Shown here: in pieces, positions 43,623 to 51,902 of the stretch
Position numbering within the stretch: position 1 is the stretch's first letter
Layout: every line of letters begins with the position of its first letter
Made by a program: the position numbers and the translations under genes
Source of the DNA: Pseudomonas gingeri
Lineage (GTDB): Bacteria > Pseudomonadota > Gammaproteobacteria > Pseudomonadales > Pseudomonadaceae
Reading direction: 5' to 3'
Assembly (NCBI RefSeq): GCF_013386115.1
Contig: NZ_JACAOR010000008.1
Location: 1-64,000, forward strand
Length of the DNA stretch: 64,000 nt
Notes under the pieces: generated by a model
Database searches by the model: none
Told to the model about the DNA's origin: nothing
The model's input: the letters and a program-made list of their open reading frames with translations, nothing else

Positions 43623-45563
43623 ATGAAAATAAAAAACAAGCTTGTCCTGGCCTTTGTCCTGGTCGCCTTCATCCCGGTAAGCCTTGTGGCAGTGATATCG
43701 GTGCTGAATATACGAGCTCAGGCGGTCGATCAGTTCATCGATGGCAGTACCCGCGAAATACGCCAGATCGACGGCAACATTCGACAGTTTTTCGACGGCA
43801 CTCAGCAAAATGTCGATCAAATGGCGACCGATTCTGTATACACATCGGTGAGCAGTCTAAAACACTACGAGGCTGCCGATGCGGCCAGCAAGCCGTTGCC
43901 GGCAGAAGCCCGCCAGGTCATCGATAGATTCGCCCGTTATGGCGCGACCCACCCGGCCGCGGCCATCCTCTCCATCGGCCTGGAAGACGGCAGCTACGCG
44001 AAATGGCCGGATGACCCGCAACTGTCGAGCTACGATCCGCGTACGCGTCCCTGGTACAAGGCCGCCATGGCCAGCCCCGGCAAGGCGGTACGAACTCCCG
44101 CCTATTACTATGACAAGGACGCCGTGGCGCTGGTCGGCAGTGCCAGGGCAATGCTGGATGACACGGGCAAGGCCAAGGGGGTCTTCGTCGTCAGTGTTTC
44201 GCTGAAAAACCTCACCGAGCTGGTCAAGAGCATCAAGCTCGGTGAAAGCGGCTACGTGATGCTGATCGAGGATGGCACCGTGCTGGTCGATCCGCGTGAC
44301 GTCGGCCACAGCTTCAAGCCGCTCAAGGACCTGGGCGAGCCCTACGCCAAACTGGCCGCTACGCCGCAAGGCTCCACCGAAGTGCAAATCGACGGGGTCC
44401 GCTACATGGCCAATATCTGGACCTCGCCCGGCCTGGGCTGGCGCTATGTCGGTCTGATCAGGTACGACGAAGTCATGGGCACGGCCACGCACATGACCTA
44501 CGTGACAGGGGGAATCGTGGTCGTGCTGGTGCTGCTCTTCGCGCTGCTTGCCGCGGCGTTCGCCAGGCTCATCGTCAAGCCGATCGGCCAGGTCAGCACC
44601 GGCTTGCAATCGATCGCCGAGGGCGAGGGCGATCTGCGCCGTGATCTCGAGGTGCAGGGCAGGGATGAAACCGCTGAGCTGGCAGGCTGGTTCAACAAGT
44701 TTCTCGCGGCGATACGCCAGCTGATCCAGCGGATTGGCGCGGCATCCACCAATCTGCAGGACGCCTCGCGGGTCAACAGCGAGGTGGCCAGCAACATGAA
44801 CCAGGCGGCCGGTCGCCAGCGTGAAGCGGTGGAACTGGTGTCCACGGCCTTCAACGAAATGGTCGCGACCGCCAACGAGGTCGCGCGTTCCTGTAGCGCG
44901 GCCGCCGACTCCGCCGAGAGCGGGCACCACCGGGTGGCCGAGGGCAAGCAGCAGATCGAGCTGACCACCCAGAACGTCGGTCGCCTGGGGCGTCGCCTGA
45001 CCGAGTCTTCCCAGGCCATGGTCGAGCTGGAGGAGGGCAGTCGCAACATCAACCAGATCCTCGGCACCATCCGTGCTATCGCCGAGCAGACCAACCTGCT
45101 GGCGCTGAACGCGGCGATCGAAGCGGCCAGGGCGGGTGACCAGGGGCGCGGTTTTGCCGTGGTCGCGGATGAGGTGAGGGCCCTGGCCAAGCGCACGTCC
45201 GACTCCACCGGGGAAATCGACCAGTTGCTCAACGCCCTCGGCAGCAAGACCCAGGAAGTGTCGCAGAAGATGGAAAGCTGCCTGGACCTGTCGCGGGCCA
45301 GTGTGTCCTCGATCGAGAGTGCACGGGACAGCTTTGAAGGCATCCAGTTGTCGGTCAATGAAATCAGGGACCAGAACCTGCAGATCTCGGCGGCGGCGGA
45401 AGAGCAGCACAGCGTGGCCGAAGAGATCAATCGGCATATCCGGCAGATCTACGATGAGGCGCAACTGGTGGAAAGCCTGGCCAACTCCGCGCAGAAAGAC
45501 TCGGGCCGGCTTTCGCACCTTTCGGATGAACTGAGCGGGTTGGTAGGGCGTTTCAGGTCTTAG
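43623..45563 (+). CDS. dCache_1 transmembrane chemoreceptor, PctA-like
   Basis: 646 aa from the ATG giving MKIKNKLVLAFVLVAF. TM1 at about 6-28, a periplasmic double-Cache domain (about 35-280), TM2 near 294-318, HAMP and MCP signalling domain (EQTNLLALNAAIEAARAGDQ). The membrane-distal Cache module holds YDPRTRPWYKAA, the stretch that in amino-acid-sensing dCache receptors such as PctA binds the ligand backbone. Amino acids are a reasonable but untested ligand guess. In-frame codons upstream cross the palindrome. Confidence 0.9.
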   Translation: MKIKNKLVLAFVLVAFIPVSLVAVISVLNIRAQAVDQFIDGSTREIRQIDGNIRQFFDGTQQNVDQMATDSVYTSVSSLKHYEAADAASKPLPAEARQVIDRFARYGATHPAAAILSIGLEDGSYAKWPDDPQLSSYDPRTRPWYKAAMASPGKAVRTPAYYYDKDAVALVGSARAMLDDTGKAKGVFVVSVSLKNLTELVKSIKLGESGYVMLIEDGTVLVDPRDVGHSFKPLKDLGEPYAKLAATPQGSTEVQIDGVRYMANIWTSPGLGWRYVGLIRYDEVMGTATHMTYVTGGIVVVLVLLFALLAAAFARLIVKPIGQVSTGLQSIAEGEGDLRRDLEVQGRDETAELAGWFNKFLAAIRQLIQRIGAASTNLQDASRVNSEVASNMNQAAGRQREAVELVSTAFNEMVATANEVARSCSAAADSAESGHHRVAEGKQQIELTTQNVGRLGRRLTESSQAMVELEEGSRNINQILGTIRAIAEQTNLLALNAAIEAARAGDQGRGFAVVADEVRALAKRTSDSTGEIDQLLNALGSKTQEVSQKMESCLDLSRASVSSIESARDSFEGIQLSVNEIRDQNLQISAAAEEQHSVAEEINRHIRQIYDEAQLVESLANSAQKDSGRLSHLSDELSGLVGRFRS

Positions 45564-45590
45564 GAAGAAGAGTGGTGCCGGCCGGCTCCA

Positions 45591-46925
45591 TCACAAAGGA
45601 CGGCCGGCGTCGATCCAGCTCTCGGTCTGTTTCATCGTCAATCTGTAGCGGGCGCAGTTGAACACCCCCAGCACCTTGAGCTCGTCCATCAGCAAGGGGC
45701 GTAACAACTGCGCCTGATCGGCGCCCAGCGACAAGTCGGCCATCGCCTCTTCGCAGGTCTTGCGGTCACGCACGATGGCGCCGATGGCCTCGTTCAGGGC
45801 CTCCCTGAATTGCACGCGAACCGGGTCGGGTCTGCCCATCGCCTCCAGGGTCACTTCGTACTTCCTGATCGAACGGCGATAGGCCCATTCGAAAAGGTCC
45901 GCGGCCAACGACACATCCAGATGTTCATAGATGCCCATCATGGCGTGCGCATAATCCCTTACATCCATATCCAGAAAGGACAACGGTGCGCTGTTGTACA
46001 GCATCAGGGGGATGTTGGCGGCCAGTCGGCTCGTGCGTTTGTTGCCGTCATCGAAAGGTTGCAGATAGGCCAGGTTGACCCACAGGAAGAAGGCGGACTC
46101 AACCGGGTTCTTGATCTGCCGGGCTTTCTCCAGAATGCATTCGAGCATTTCGCCCAGCAGGGAAGGAACCTGGCTGGGCAGGTAGGTCGTATCGCTGATA
46201 TTGACGACTTTCTGGCGAATGGTGCCCAAACCGCTGGGGTCGGCCAACAGGTCCTGCATCAGCAGCGCATGCAGGTTCTGGATCACTGGCGTGGTCAGGC
46301 CATAGCTGGGGACGGCATCGACCATGAACTCGATGGCTGCCTTGTGGTTGAGCAGCATCACTGCATCCAGATCGCCGCCGGTGACTCCGCTCTTGAACAA
46401 CTCCTCGGTGGCGAGCAACGAGTAACGGTTGCCTTCCAGGCGCGAGGAGGACCAGGACAGGTCGATAAGCAGTGGCTCCAGCACCTTGCGTGCATAGGTG
46501 CCCGCAGGTTGTTGGCCGCGCATGCGCCCTTCTTCCATCAGGGTTGTGGCGAGCGAGGTTGGCAGCAGCGAGGACTGGTTGGGAATGTAGTTTTCCACGA
46601 AGGTGCGTTGGTAGGTCACGGCGTGGCGCATGGCCAGCGGCTGTTCCAGGCGCCTGCGCAACGACAGGCTTTGAGCCGACCATACAGGGCCTGTACTGAC
46701 TGGGGCGGGCTGGGATTCCCAGGTATCGACAAGCCTGTAACGTGTCGAACGTGTTCGACCTTCCTGAATCACGTGGCCGGAATTGACCAGTGCTTCAAGG
46801 TGTCGTTTTACTGTGGCCAAACTTGCGGAAACGTTGCTCTTCAGCTCGGTCGAGCTGGCCCAGGGTTGACCATTCCGAGCTCGCTGAGCCAGTGCGGCCA
46901 GAAGATGATCAGACGTATTGGCCAT
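45591..46925 (-). CDS. Fic-domain protein with N-terminal winged HTH; catalytic His replaced by Gln
   Basis: 444 aa. Residues 1-65 form a winged HTH (STELKSNVSASLATVKRHLEAL), then a Fic-type fold. The inhibitory motif SSRLEGN (residues 160-166) matches S/TxxxE(G/N), placed N-terminal as in class II Fic proteins. The catalytic loop reads QPFDDGNKRTSR (289-300) instead of HPFxDGNxR, so His is Gln; codon CAA confirms it. Classical AMP-transfer is unlikely. The HTH and the repeat array just upstream suggest a DNA-binding regulator, probably self-controlled. The upstream start (46949) would extend into the repeats. Confidence 0.88.
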   Translation of the reverse strand: MANTSDHLLAALAQRARNGQPWASSTELKSNVSASLATVKRHLEALVNSGHVIQEGRTRSTRYRLVDTWESQPAPVSTGPVWSAQSLSLRRRLEQPLAMRHAVTYQRTFVENYIPNQSSLLPTSLATTLMEEGRMRGQQPAGTYARKVLEPLLIDLSWSSSRLEGNRYSLLATEELFKSGVTGGDLDAVMLLNHKAAIEFMVDAVPSYGLTTPVIQNLHALLMQDLLADPSGLGTIRQKVVNISDTTYLPSQVPSLLGEMLECILEKARQIKNPVESAFFLWVNLAYLQPFDDGNKRTSRLAANIPLMLYNSAPLSFLDMDVRDYAHAMMGIYEHLDVSLAADLFEWAYRRSIRKYEVTLEAMGRPDPVRVQFREALNEAIGAIVRDRKTCEEAMADLSLGADQAQLLRPLLMDELKVLGVFNCARYRLTMKQTESWIDAGRPL

Positions 46926-46939
46926 GACATTTTCCCTAT

Positions 46940-47020
46940 TACGGCTCATTTACAGCTCAATATAGCCGGATACGGCTCATTATAGTCACTTATGGCTCAT
47001 TTCAGCCTATTACAGCTCAT
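46940..47020. repeat. Phased 10-bp repeat array (operator-like)
   Basis: Eight units of 10 bp with one extra base after the first. Units matching TAYRGCTCAT start at 46940, 46951, 46971, 46991 and 47011, that is 11, 20, 20, 20 bp apart. Weaker units fill 46961, 46981 and 47001. All are direct, so a protein would meet them on one face of the helix. A minus-strand TATAAT (46979-46984) lies inside the array and can serve the Fic gene, whose ATG is 15 bp away. The divergent DUF3592 gene begins 68 bp on the other side. Confidence 0.85.
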
Positions 47021-47087
47021 TTTCCTGCCCTGGTTGTTTCTTGCTATCCTGATCGCCCTCTTTCATGGACGAATATAGAGACAGGCC

Positions 47088-47522
47088 ATGGCTAACCAGA
47101 CCCCGTCACGCCTCGGGAAGATACTCCAGGGGCTGCTTTTTGCCCTGATTGGCATCGGCCTGTTGGGCATTGCCGTCAACCTCACGCTTGATCGACGCGA
47201 ATTCCTCGCTCGCGCGCAGACCGCCGATGGCGTCGTCAGCCACTTGAATGCCGGCGGTTCGCATCCCGAGATTGCCTTCACCACCCGCAGCGGTGAACAG
47301 ATTTCCTACCCCCAGGGCGGCTTTATCTTCGGTTATCAGAAGGATCAGCCGGTACGGGTCCATTACCTGCCCGAGCAGCCGGCCGTCAGCGCCATCGTCG
47401 ATGACCTGGCCGCACTGTGGGCCACTCCCGGCGTACTGGGGCTTATCGGTCTGGTGTTCTTCATTGCCGGTCTGGCAAGGGGCATCGGTCGCGGTGCGGT
47501 TCATTCACTCAAAGGACTATGA
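47088..47522 (+). CDS. DUF3592-type membrane protein
   Basis: 144 aa. Two transmembrane segments (about 10-30 and 110-132) flank a soluble beta-rich part with PEIAFTTRSGEQISYPQGG, the DUF3592 core. These proteins have no established function. Its stop is five bases before the next start on the same strand, so the two are probably co-translated. Divergent from the Fic gene across the repeat array, which may control both directions. Confidence 0.82.
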   Translation: MANQTPSRLGKILQGLLFALIGIGLLGIAVNLTLDRREFLARAQTADGVVSHLNAGGSHPEIAFTTRSGEQISYPQGGFIFGYQKDQPVRVHYLPEQPAVSAIVDDLAALWATPGVLGLIGLVFFIAGLARGIGRGAVHSLKGL

Positions 47523-47526
47523 ACGT

Positions 47527-48114
47527 ATGAGCTACAACATCCCTATCCCGGTCAATGAAAGTCACTGGCAGTACCAGACTGCCAGCGGAGGCGGTTTGAG
47601 TGTGGCTTTGCTGGCGGGCAGTGGCGGGTCGATCATCTTGCGTTCGCCCCAGGGCGAGAACGTCAGCTACCGCTACGGCGGTGTCGGGGTAGGTGTCGGA
47701 TTTGGCGCGCGGTTGCCGCGTTTCGGCAAGATCAATATCCAGGTCAAGGGCAAGAGCGTGGGCGGGGTCGGTGCGGCGGAGGCCTTTCCCAGTACCGGCA
47801 AGGTGTTTGTCAGCGACGCCCTGGTCAGTCGTGACCTGACCGGCGACGACATCACCGGGCCTTGCCTGTATACCGAAGTGGGCCTGGGACTGGTGGTCGG
47901 CGGTTCAGCCACGGCCCTGTTGTTCGGCCTTGATCCCAAGCTGCTGGCGTTGGCGGCGGCAGTCAGCTCCAATCCGGCGACCTCGGTCATTGCCTCCGCC
48001 ACGGTCAACCGGCAGTTATTGCAGTCGGCCCGGGGCGCGGTGGTCATGGCGGGCATGAACGCGGGTGTGCAGGCCGGTGGCGCTGCCGCGATCTACATGG
48101 GGTACCTGTTCTAG
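47527..48114 (+). CDS. Glycine-rich protein of unknown function, paired with DUF3592
   Basis: 195 aa from the ATG giving MSYNIPIPVNESHWQYQTASG. N-terminal 110 residues are Gly/Ser-rich beta-like with NVSYRYGGVGVGVGFGARLPRFGK. The last 70 are hydrophobic Ala/Gly (VGLGLVVGGSATALLFG, later GMNAGVQAGGAAAIYMGYLF), suggesting membrane insertion or an assembly interface. No family recognised. A small secretion-related effector or pore protein with the DUF3592 gene as partner is conceivable but unsupported by any secretion marker here. Terminator follows. Confidence 0.7.
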   Translation: MSYNIPIPVNESHWQYQTASGGGLSVALLAGSGGSIILRSPQGENVSYRYGGVGVGVGFGARLPRFGKINIQVKGKSVGGVGAAEAFPSTGKVFVSDALVSRDLTGDDITGPCLYTEVGLGLVVGGSATALLFGLDPKLLALAAAVSSNPATSVIASATVNRQLLQSARGAVVMAGMNAGVQAGGAAAIYMGYLF

Positions 48115-48147
48115 CCACGCCTGGCGGGTCGATACCACGCACCCATG

Positions 48148-48176
48148 AAAAAGCCGCGAATCAACGCGGCTTTTTT
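48148..48176. terminator. Bidirectional terminator between the unknown gene and ychF
   Basis: AAGCCGCG (48151-48158), loop AATCAA, CGCGGCTT (48165-48172). An A run precedes and a T run follows (48171-48176), so it serves both convergent genes. Confidence 0.9.
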
Positions 48177-48190
48177 GTTTCCGGCAACGC

Positions 48191-49291
48191 TTACACGTTG
48201 AAACGGAAGTGCATCACGTCACCGTCCTTGACGATGTAGTCCTTGCCTTCCAGGCGCCATTTGCCGGCTTCCTTGGTCCCGGCTTCGCCCTTGTACTGGA
48301 TGAAGTCGTTGTAGGCGATCACTTCGGCGCGGATAAAGCCTTTTTCGAAGTCGGTGTGGATCACGCCGGCTGCCTGTGGGGCAGTGGCGCCGACCTTGAC
48401 GGTCCAGGCCCGGACTTCTTCGACACCGGCGGTGAAATAGGTCTGCAGGTGAAGCATTTCGTAACCGGCACGGATCACGCGGTTCAGGCCAGGTTCTTCA
48501 AGGCCCAGGGCCTCGAGGAACATGTCTTTCTCTTCACCGTCGTCGAGTTCGGCGATTTCCGCTTCGATCTTGTTGCACACCGGGACCACGACCGCGCCTT
48601 CTTCCTCGGCGATGGCCTTGACCACATCCAGGTGCGGGTTGTTCTCGAAGCCGTCTTCAGCCACGTTGGCGATGTACATCACCGGCTTGGTGGTCAGCAG
48701 GTGGAAGCCCTTGATCACCGCCTTTTCGTCGGTGCCCATGTTCTTCATCAGGCTGCGCGCCGGCTTGCCTTCGGTGAAGTGGGCGATCAGCTGTTCCAGC
48801 AGGCCCTTCTGCACCACGGCGTCCTTGTCGCCGCCCTTGGCGTTGCGCGCGACTTTCTGCAGTTGCTTCTCGCAGCTGTCGAGGTCGGCGAAGATCAGTT
48901 CCAGGTCGATGATCTCGATGTCGCGTTTCGGGTCGACGCTGTTGGAGACGTGAATCACGTTCTCGTCTTCGAAGCAGCGGACCACGTGGGCGATGGCATC
49001 GGTTTCACGGATGTTGGCCAGGAACTTGTTGCCCAGGCCTTCACCTTTCGACGCACCGGCCACCAGGCCCGCGATATCGACGAATTCCATGGTGGTCGGC
49101 AGGATGCGCTTGGGATTGACGATCTCGGCCAGGGCCTGCAGGCGTGGATCGGGCATCGGCACGATGCCGCTGTTCGGCTCGATGGTGCAGAAGGGGAAGT
49201 TCTCCGCCGCGATGCCGGATTTGGTCAGGGCGTTGAACAGGGTGGATTTGCCGACGTTGGGAAGGCCGACGATGCCGCAGTTGAATCCCAT
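48191..49291 (-). CDS. ychF: Redox-regulated ATPase YchF
   Basis: 366 aa. Obg-family GTPase fold with P-loop GLPNVGKST (residues about 8-16) and the degenerate specificity motif NKIE in place of NKxD, the reason YchF prefers ATP. DIAGLVAGASKGEGLGN is the switch II block. C-terminal TGS-type domain (DFIQYKGEAGTKEAGK). YchF binds the ribosome and is involved in stress responses. It lies 23 bp after pth on the same strand, as in most gammaproteobacteria. Confidence 0.97.
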   Translation of the reverse strand: MGFNCGIVGLPNVGKSTLFNALTKSGIAAENFPFCTIEPNSGIVPMPDPRLQALAEIVNPKRILPTTMEFVDIAGLVAGASKGEGLGNKFLANIRETDAIAHVVRCFEDENVIHVSNSVDPKRDIEIIDLELIFADLDSCEKQLQKVARNAKGGDKDAVVQKGLLEQLIAHFTEGKPARSLMKNMGTDEKAVIKGFHLLTTKPVMYIANVAEDGFENNPHLDVVKAIAEEEGAVVVPVCNKIEAEIAELDDGEEKDMFLEALGLEEPGLNRVIRAGYEMLHLQTYFTAGVEEVRAWTVKVGATAPQAAGVIHTDFEKGFIRAEVIAYNDFIQYKGEAGTKEAGKWRLEGKDYIVKDGDVMHFRFNV

Positions 49292-49314
49292 GGTGTTTCC
49301 CCTAGGAGTTAGAG

Positions 49315-49899
49315 TCAGGCCTTCTGGGTGTGCAGGTTTTTCATCGCGCGGTTCCATTCACCGGCGAGGATATCCGGCAGCACGCCGAGGGCAAAGTCGA
49401 TGCTGGCATCGAGTTTTTCCTGTTCGGCGCGTGGCGCACGACCCAGGACGAAGTTTGAAACCATACTTGCAACGCCTGGGTGGCCAATGCCGAGTCGCAG
49501 GCGGTGAAAGGTATTCTGGTTGCCGAGCTGCGCGATGATGTCCCGCAGACCGTTGTGACCGCCATGGCCGCCGCCTTGCTTGAGCTTGGCAACGCCGGGT
49601 GGCAGGTCGAGTTCGTCATGCGCCACCAGGATTTCTTCGGGCGTGATGCGGAAGAATCCAGCCAATGCCGAGACGGCCTGGCCGCTACGGTTCATGTAGG
49701 TGGTGGGAATCAGCAGGCGAACATCCTGACCCTGGTGACTGAAGCGCCCGGTCAGGCCGAAATATTTGCGGTCGGCGACGAGATTGATGCCTTGTGCCGA
49801 GGCTACGCGTTCAACAAAAAGGGCCCCCGCGTTATGCCGGGTCTGTTCGTATTCGGTGCCTGGATTTCCCAGGCCAACGATCAGTTTGATGGCAGTCAC
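49315..49899 (-). CDS. pth: Peptidyl-tRNA hydrolase
   Basis: 194 aa from a GTG start (MTAIKLIVGLGNPG) with an AAGGG upstream. Catalytic His lies in RHNAG, the Asn/His pair in TYMNRSG, and Asp in AHDELDLP. It releases peptides from prematurely dropped tRNA. Second in the rplY-pth-ychF order. The 171 bp to rplY hold no terminator I can see. Confidence 0.96.
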   Translation of the reverse strand: MTAIKLIVGLGNPGTEYEQTRHNAGALFVERVASAQGINLVADRKYFGLTGRFSHQGQDVRLLIPTTYMNRSGQAVSALAGFFRITPEEILVAHDELDLPPGVAKLKQGGGHGGHNGLRDIIAQLGNQNTFHRLRLGIGHPGVASMVSNFVLGRAPRAEQEKLDASIDFALGVLPDILAGEWNRAMKNLHTQKA

Positions 49900-50070
49900 G
49901 ACAGGGGCCCTTCTGTGGAGTGGTGGATAACATCGCCGCAATGCTTGGGGACGGCGAAAAAAGTGGACGAAAAAAGCTCATTTACCATGACGTAAACTTC
50001 GCATTCTCGCCCGCTTTCTCGCTACGTTCCAGTCCGCGATGTTTCCAGTCACTCCGGCGTCAGAGTGAAA

Positions 50071-50667
50071 TTACTCTGCAGCGCCTTCTGCTTCTGGAGC
50101 AACACGTGGAGCGTGAACGTTGGCAACAGCCTTGTCGTCACCGTGTGCCAGAGCAACAAACTCAACGCCTTTAGGAGCCTTGAGGTCGGACAGGTGAATG
50201 ATCGAACCGACTTCGGCGTCAGCCAGGTCGACTTCGATGAACTCAGGCAGGTCCTTGGCTTCGCAGGAAACCTCGATCTCGTTGACAACGTGGGAGATCT
50301 CGCCGCCTTTCTTCACTGGAGCAGCTTCGTTGATGAAGTGCACAGGAACAACAGCGGTCAGTTTCTTGCCAGCGACAACGCGAACGAAGTCGGCGTGCAT
50401 GATGAACTGCTTGGCCGGGTGACGCTGCATCGCTTTAACGATCACGTCTTGCTTGACGCCGCCGATGTTCAGTTGGATGACGTGGCTGAAAGCAGCCTCG
50501 TCTTCGAACAGCTTGGCAACTTCTTTAGCCAGCATCATGATGGACTCAGGAGCCTTGTCGCCACCGTAGACAACGGCAGGAACCTGGCTGGCGAGACGAC
50601 GCAGGCGGCGGCTCGCACCTTTCCCCAGGTCGGTACGCGCTTCGGCGTTCAGGATGAAATCAGTCAT
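50071..50667 (-). CDS. rplY: Ribosomal protein L25 (Ctc/long form)
   Basis: 198 aa. The N-terminal L25 domain binds 5S rRNA (MTDFILNAEARTDLGKGASRRL). The C-terminal CTC-type extension (about 95-185) makes it the long form typical of pseudomonads, and an alanine/glutamate tail ends it. It lies between prs and pth on the same strand, and the terminator upstream isolates it from prs transcription. Confidence 0.96.
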   Translation of the reverse strand: MTDFILNAEARTDLGKGASRRLRRLASQVPAVVYGGDKAPESIMMLAKEVAKLFEDEAAFSHVIQLNIGGVKQDVIVKAMQRHPAKQFIMHADFVRVVAGKKLTAVVPVHFINEAAPVKKGGEISHVVNEIEVSCEAKDLPEFIEVDLADAEVGSIIHLSDLKAPKGVEFVALAHGDDKAVANVHAPRVAPEAEGAAE

Positions 50668-50730
50668 TTTGTATCTCCAAAATAGCCATGTCCGGGTGAC
50701 GCCTGCGACCGACGTCAAAGCGGCATGGGC

Positions 50731-50768
50731 AAAAAAGCCCCGCCCCAACATGAGTGTTGGGGCGGGGC
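50731..50768 (-). terminator. Strong intrinsic terminator of prs
   Basis: A perfect 14-bp stem (50737-50750 with 50755-50768), G+C-rich, with a TGAG loop. The minus-strand T run is the A tract at 50731-50736. It lies between the stop of prs (50805) and the start of rplY. Confidence 0.9.
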
Positions 50769-50804
50769 GCTTTACGTCAACGAGGTGTCTGCCGGGCAGG
50801 GCCC

Positions 50805-51746
50805 TTAGCGGAACATCGCGCTGATCGATTCTTCGTTGCTGATGCGGCGAACCGCTTCGGCGACTACCGGTGCGATATCCAGTTGGCGGATACGCGCACA
50901 GGCTTGTGCGGCGGCGGACAGCGGGATGGTGTTGGTCACCACCAGCTCGTCCAGCACGGAATTTTCAATGTTCTCGATCGCCCGACCCGACAGCACAGGG
51001 TGTGTGCAGTAGGCAAAGACCTTGGCAGCGCCATGTTCCTTGAGGGCTTTCGCCGCGTGGCACAGGGTGCCGGCGGTGTCGACCATGTCATCGACGAGAA
51101 TGCAGGTGCGGCCTTCGACGTCACCGATGATGTGCATCACTTCGGAGTGGTTGGCCTTCTCACGACGTTTGTCGATGATGCCAAGATCCACGCCCAGCGA
51201 CTTGGCGACAGCCCGTGCACGCACGACGCCACCAATGTCCGGAGACACGATCATCAGGTTTTCGAAGCGTTGGTCTTCGATGTCATCCACCAGAACGGGG
51301 GAGCCGTAGATGTTATCTACCGGAATATCGAAGAAACCCTGGATCTGGTCAGCGTGCAGGTCAACCGTGAGAACACGGTCGATGCCTACCACGGTGAGCA
51401 TGTCAGCCACGACTTTCGCGCTGATAGCCACGCGTGCGGAACGCGGACGGCGATCCTGACGGGCGTAACCAAAGTAAGGGATCACCGCAGTGATTCGAGT
51501 CGCTGAGGAACGGCGGAAGGCATCAGCCATCACGACGAGTTCCATCAGGTTATCGTTGGTCGGAGCGCAGGTCGGCTGAATAATGAAGACGTCTTTACCG
51601 CGGACGTTTTCATTGATCTCAGCGGTAATCTCGCCGTCGGAAAACTTGCCGACAGAGATGTCACCGAGAGGGATATGCAGCTGACGTACGACACGTCGAG
51701 CCAGATCGGGGTTAGCGTTCCCCGTAAAGACCATCATCTTGGACAC
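50805..51746 (-). CDS. prs: Ribose-phosphate pyrophosphokinase (PRPP synthetase)
   Basis: 313 aa, standard length. The regulatory-flexible loop YFGYARQDRRPRSARVAIS and the PRPP-binding DDMVDTAGTL are visible. It makes 5-phosphoribosyl diphosphate from ribose-5-P and ATP for nucleotide, His, Trp and NAD synthesis. The tRNA-Gln gene lies 46 bp upstream on the same strand, so a long shared transcript with ispE is likely. Confidence 0.97.
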   Translation of the reverse strand: MSKMMVFTGNANPDLARRVVRQLHIPLGDISVGKFSDGEITAEINENVRGKDVFIIQPTCAPTNDNLMELVVMADAFRRSSATRITAVIPYFGYARQDRRPRSARVAISAKVVADMLTVVGIDRVLTVDLHADQIQGFFDIPVDNIYGSPVLVDDIEDQRFENLMIVSPDIGGVVRARAVAKSLGVDLGIIDKRREKANHSEVMHIIGDVEGRTCILVDDMVDTAGTLCHAAKALKEHGAAKVFAYCTHPVLSGRAIENIENSVLDELVVTNTIPLSAAAQACARIRQLDIAPVVAEAVRRISNEESISAMFR

Positions 51747-51792
51747 GCGCAGTACCTAGAGGCTGAGGGTAACCTGGATGAGTATTAGAAAA

Positions 51793-51867
51793 TGGCAGGG
51801 GCGGCTGGATTCGAACCAACGCATGGCAGGATCAAAACCTGCTGCCTTACCGCTTGGCGACGCCCCT
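51793..51867 (-). tRNA. tRNA-Gln (TTG)
   Basis: 75 nt with encoded CCA. On the minus strand it starts AGGGGCGTCGCCAAGCGG and has the T-loop GGTTCGAATCC. The anticodon loop TTTTGAT holds TTG at 51833-51835. The A1-T72 end with CGCCCCT acceptor fits bacterial tRNA-Gln. It lies between ispE and prs. Confidence 0.95.
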
Positions 51868-51902
51868 GTATCTGTTGCAACGAGTACCCAGTACCCGAAT
51901 TC

